Shown piece by piece: positions 63,803-64,000 of a stretch of 64,000 nt of DNA. The DNA is from JBBROS01 sp965217935. GTDB lineage: Bacteria; Pseudomonadota; Alphaproteobacteria; Acetobacterales; Acetobacteraceae. The notes beneath the pieces are model-generated. The model was not told the DNA's origin. It saw only the letters and a list, made by a program, of their open reading frames with translations, and ran no database searches. The translations under genes and the position numbers were made by a program. Numbering within the stretch: position 1 is the stretch's first letter; each line of letters begins with the position of its first letter. The DNA lies in the NCBI GenBank assembly GCA_965217935.1, contig OZ244581.1, positions 2,542,001-2,606,000 of the forward strand, written 5' to 3'.

Positions 63803-64000
63803 ATGAAGCACGATGAGATCTGGCGGGCGCTTGACACGCTGGCTGCCGAATATGGCTTGTCCGCCTCCGGGCTGGCGAAGCGGTCCGGGCTTGACCCGAC
63901 GACGTTTAACCCGAGCAAGCGGCGGATGCCGGATGGGCGGGCGCGGTGGCCGAGCACGGAGAGCGTGGCCAAGGTGCTGGCGGCGACCGGGGCCAGTCTG
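63803..64000 (+). CDS. XRE-type HTH regulator (probably S24/LexA-like), 3' end outside window
   Basis: 66 codons are visible before the window ends. MKHDEIWRALDTLAAEYGLS, ASGLAKRSGLDPTTFNPSKR and WPSTESVAKVLAATGASL show the helix-turn-helix of short XRE regulators that in alphaproteobacteria usually continue into an S24 peptidase domain, as in phage repressors. That second domain would lie beyond 64000. It starts at an ATG preceded by CTCCTCCTACG. Confidence 0.82.
   Translation, partial: MKHDEIWRALDTLAAEYGLSASGLAKRSGLDPTTFNPSKRRMPDGRARWPSTESVAKVLAATGASL

Overview
The window comes from a GC-rich (roughly two-thirds G+C) Gram-negative chromosome. The protein families present (UdgX with its linked radical SAM protein, PaoABC-type aldehyde oxidoreductase, glnK-amtB, alphaproteobacterial-style GyrB, entericidin, many IS701 and IS5 elements) point to an alphaproteobacterium, most likely of the Acetobacteraceae. 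That placement is inferred from protein content; no rRNA or tRNA gene was found.

Layout. 1-11.7 kb is core-like: udgX (cut by the window edge) and a radical SAM DNA-repair partner, an S9 peptidase, a UbiH-type hydroxylase, glnK-amtB, ftsK and an S10 carboxypeptidase. 11.8-13.5 kb is transposon debris. 13.7-31.8 kb carries a DUF2189 membrane protein, a lytic transglycosylase, an acyl-CoA dehydrogenase, an entericidin-like lipoprotein, a MATE pump, a phosphonate-type ABC transporter (phnCDEE), a broken DUF1232 gene, a PQQ sugar dehydrogenase, the paoABC-like operon, an MFS transporter, a LysM protein and a Kef-type antiporter. gyrB lies at 31.9-34.3 kb.

Directly after gyrB comes a damaged accessory island (34.4-47.4 kb). 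It holds a frameshifted methyltransferase of the DNA-phosphorothioation-associated type and a 5'-truncated protein that joins a PD-(D/E)XK-like motif to an FtsK/HerA ATPase (DptH-like). An IS3 element, a truncated methyltransferase, an intact IS1182 element, a truncated TetR gene and a row of IS701/IS5/IS701 elements follow. I read this as the wreck of a DNA-modification-linked defence locus overrun by insertion sequences.

47.7-64 kb returns to ordinary genes: a marR-emrA-emrB efflux operon, a Rieske oxygenase, an intact IS5 element, a DUF547 protein, a TRAP transporter, a methyltransferase, a dead acetyltransferase, another IS701 element, a peroxiredoxin, YqgE, a HAD phosphatase with pyrD, cytochrome b561 and an XRE-type regulator cut by the window edge.

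Three repeat systems cross these regions. R1 (three copies) and R2 (five copies) are intergenic hairpin families at gene ends. The third and most unusual is an identical 24-base sequence found inside three transposase genes of two unrelated families, each time replacing a few bases and breaking the gene.
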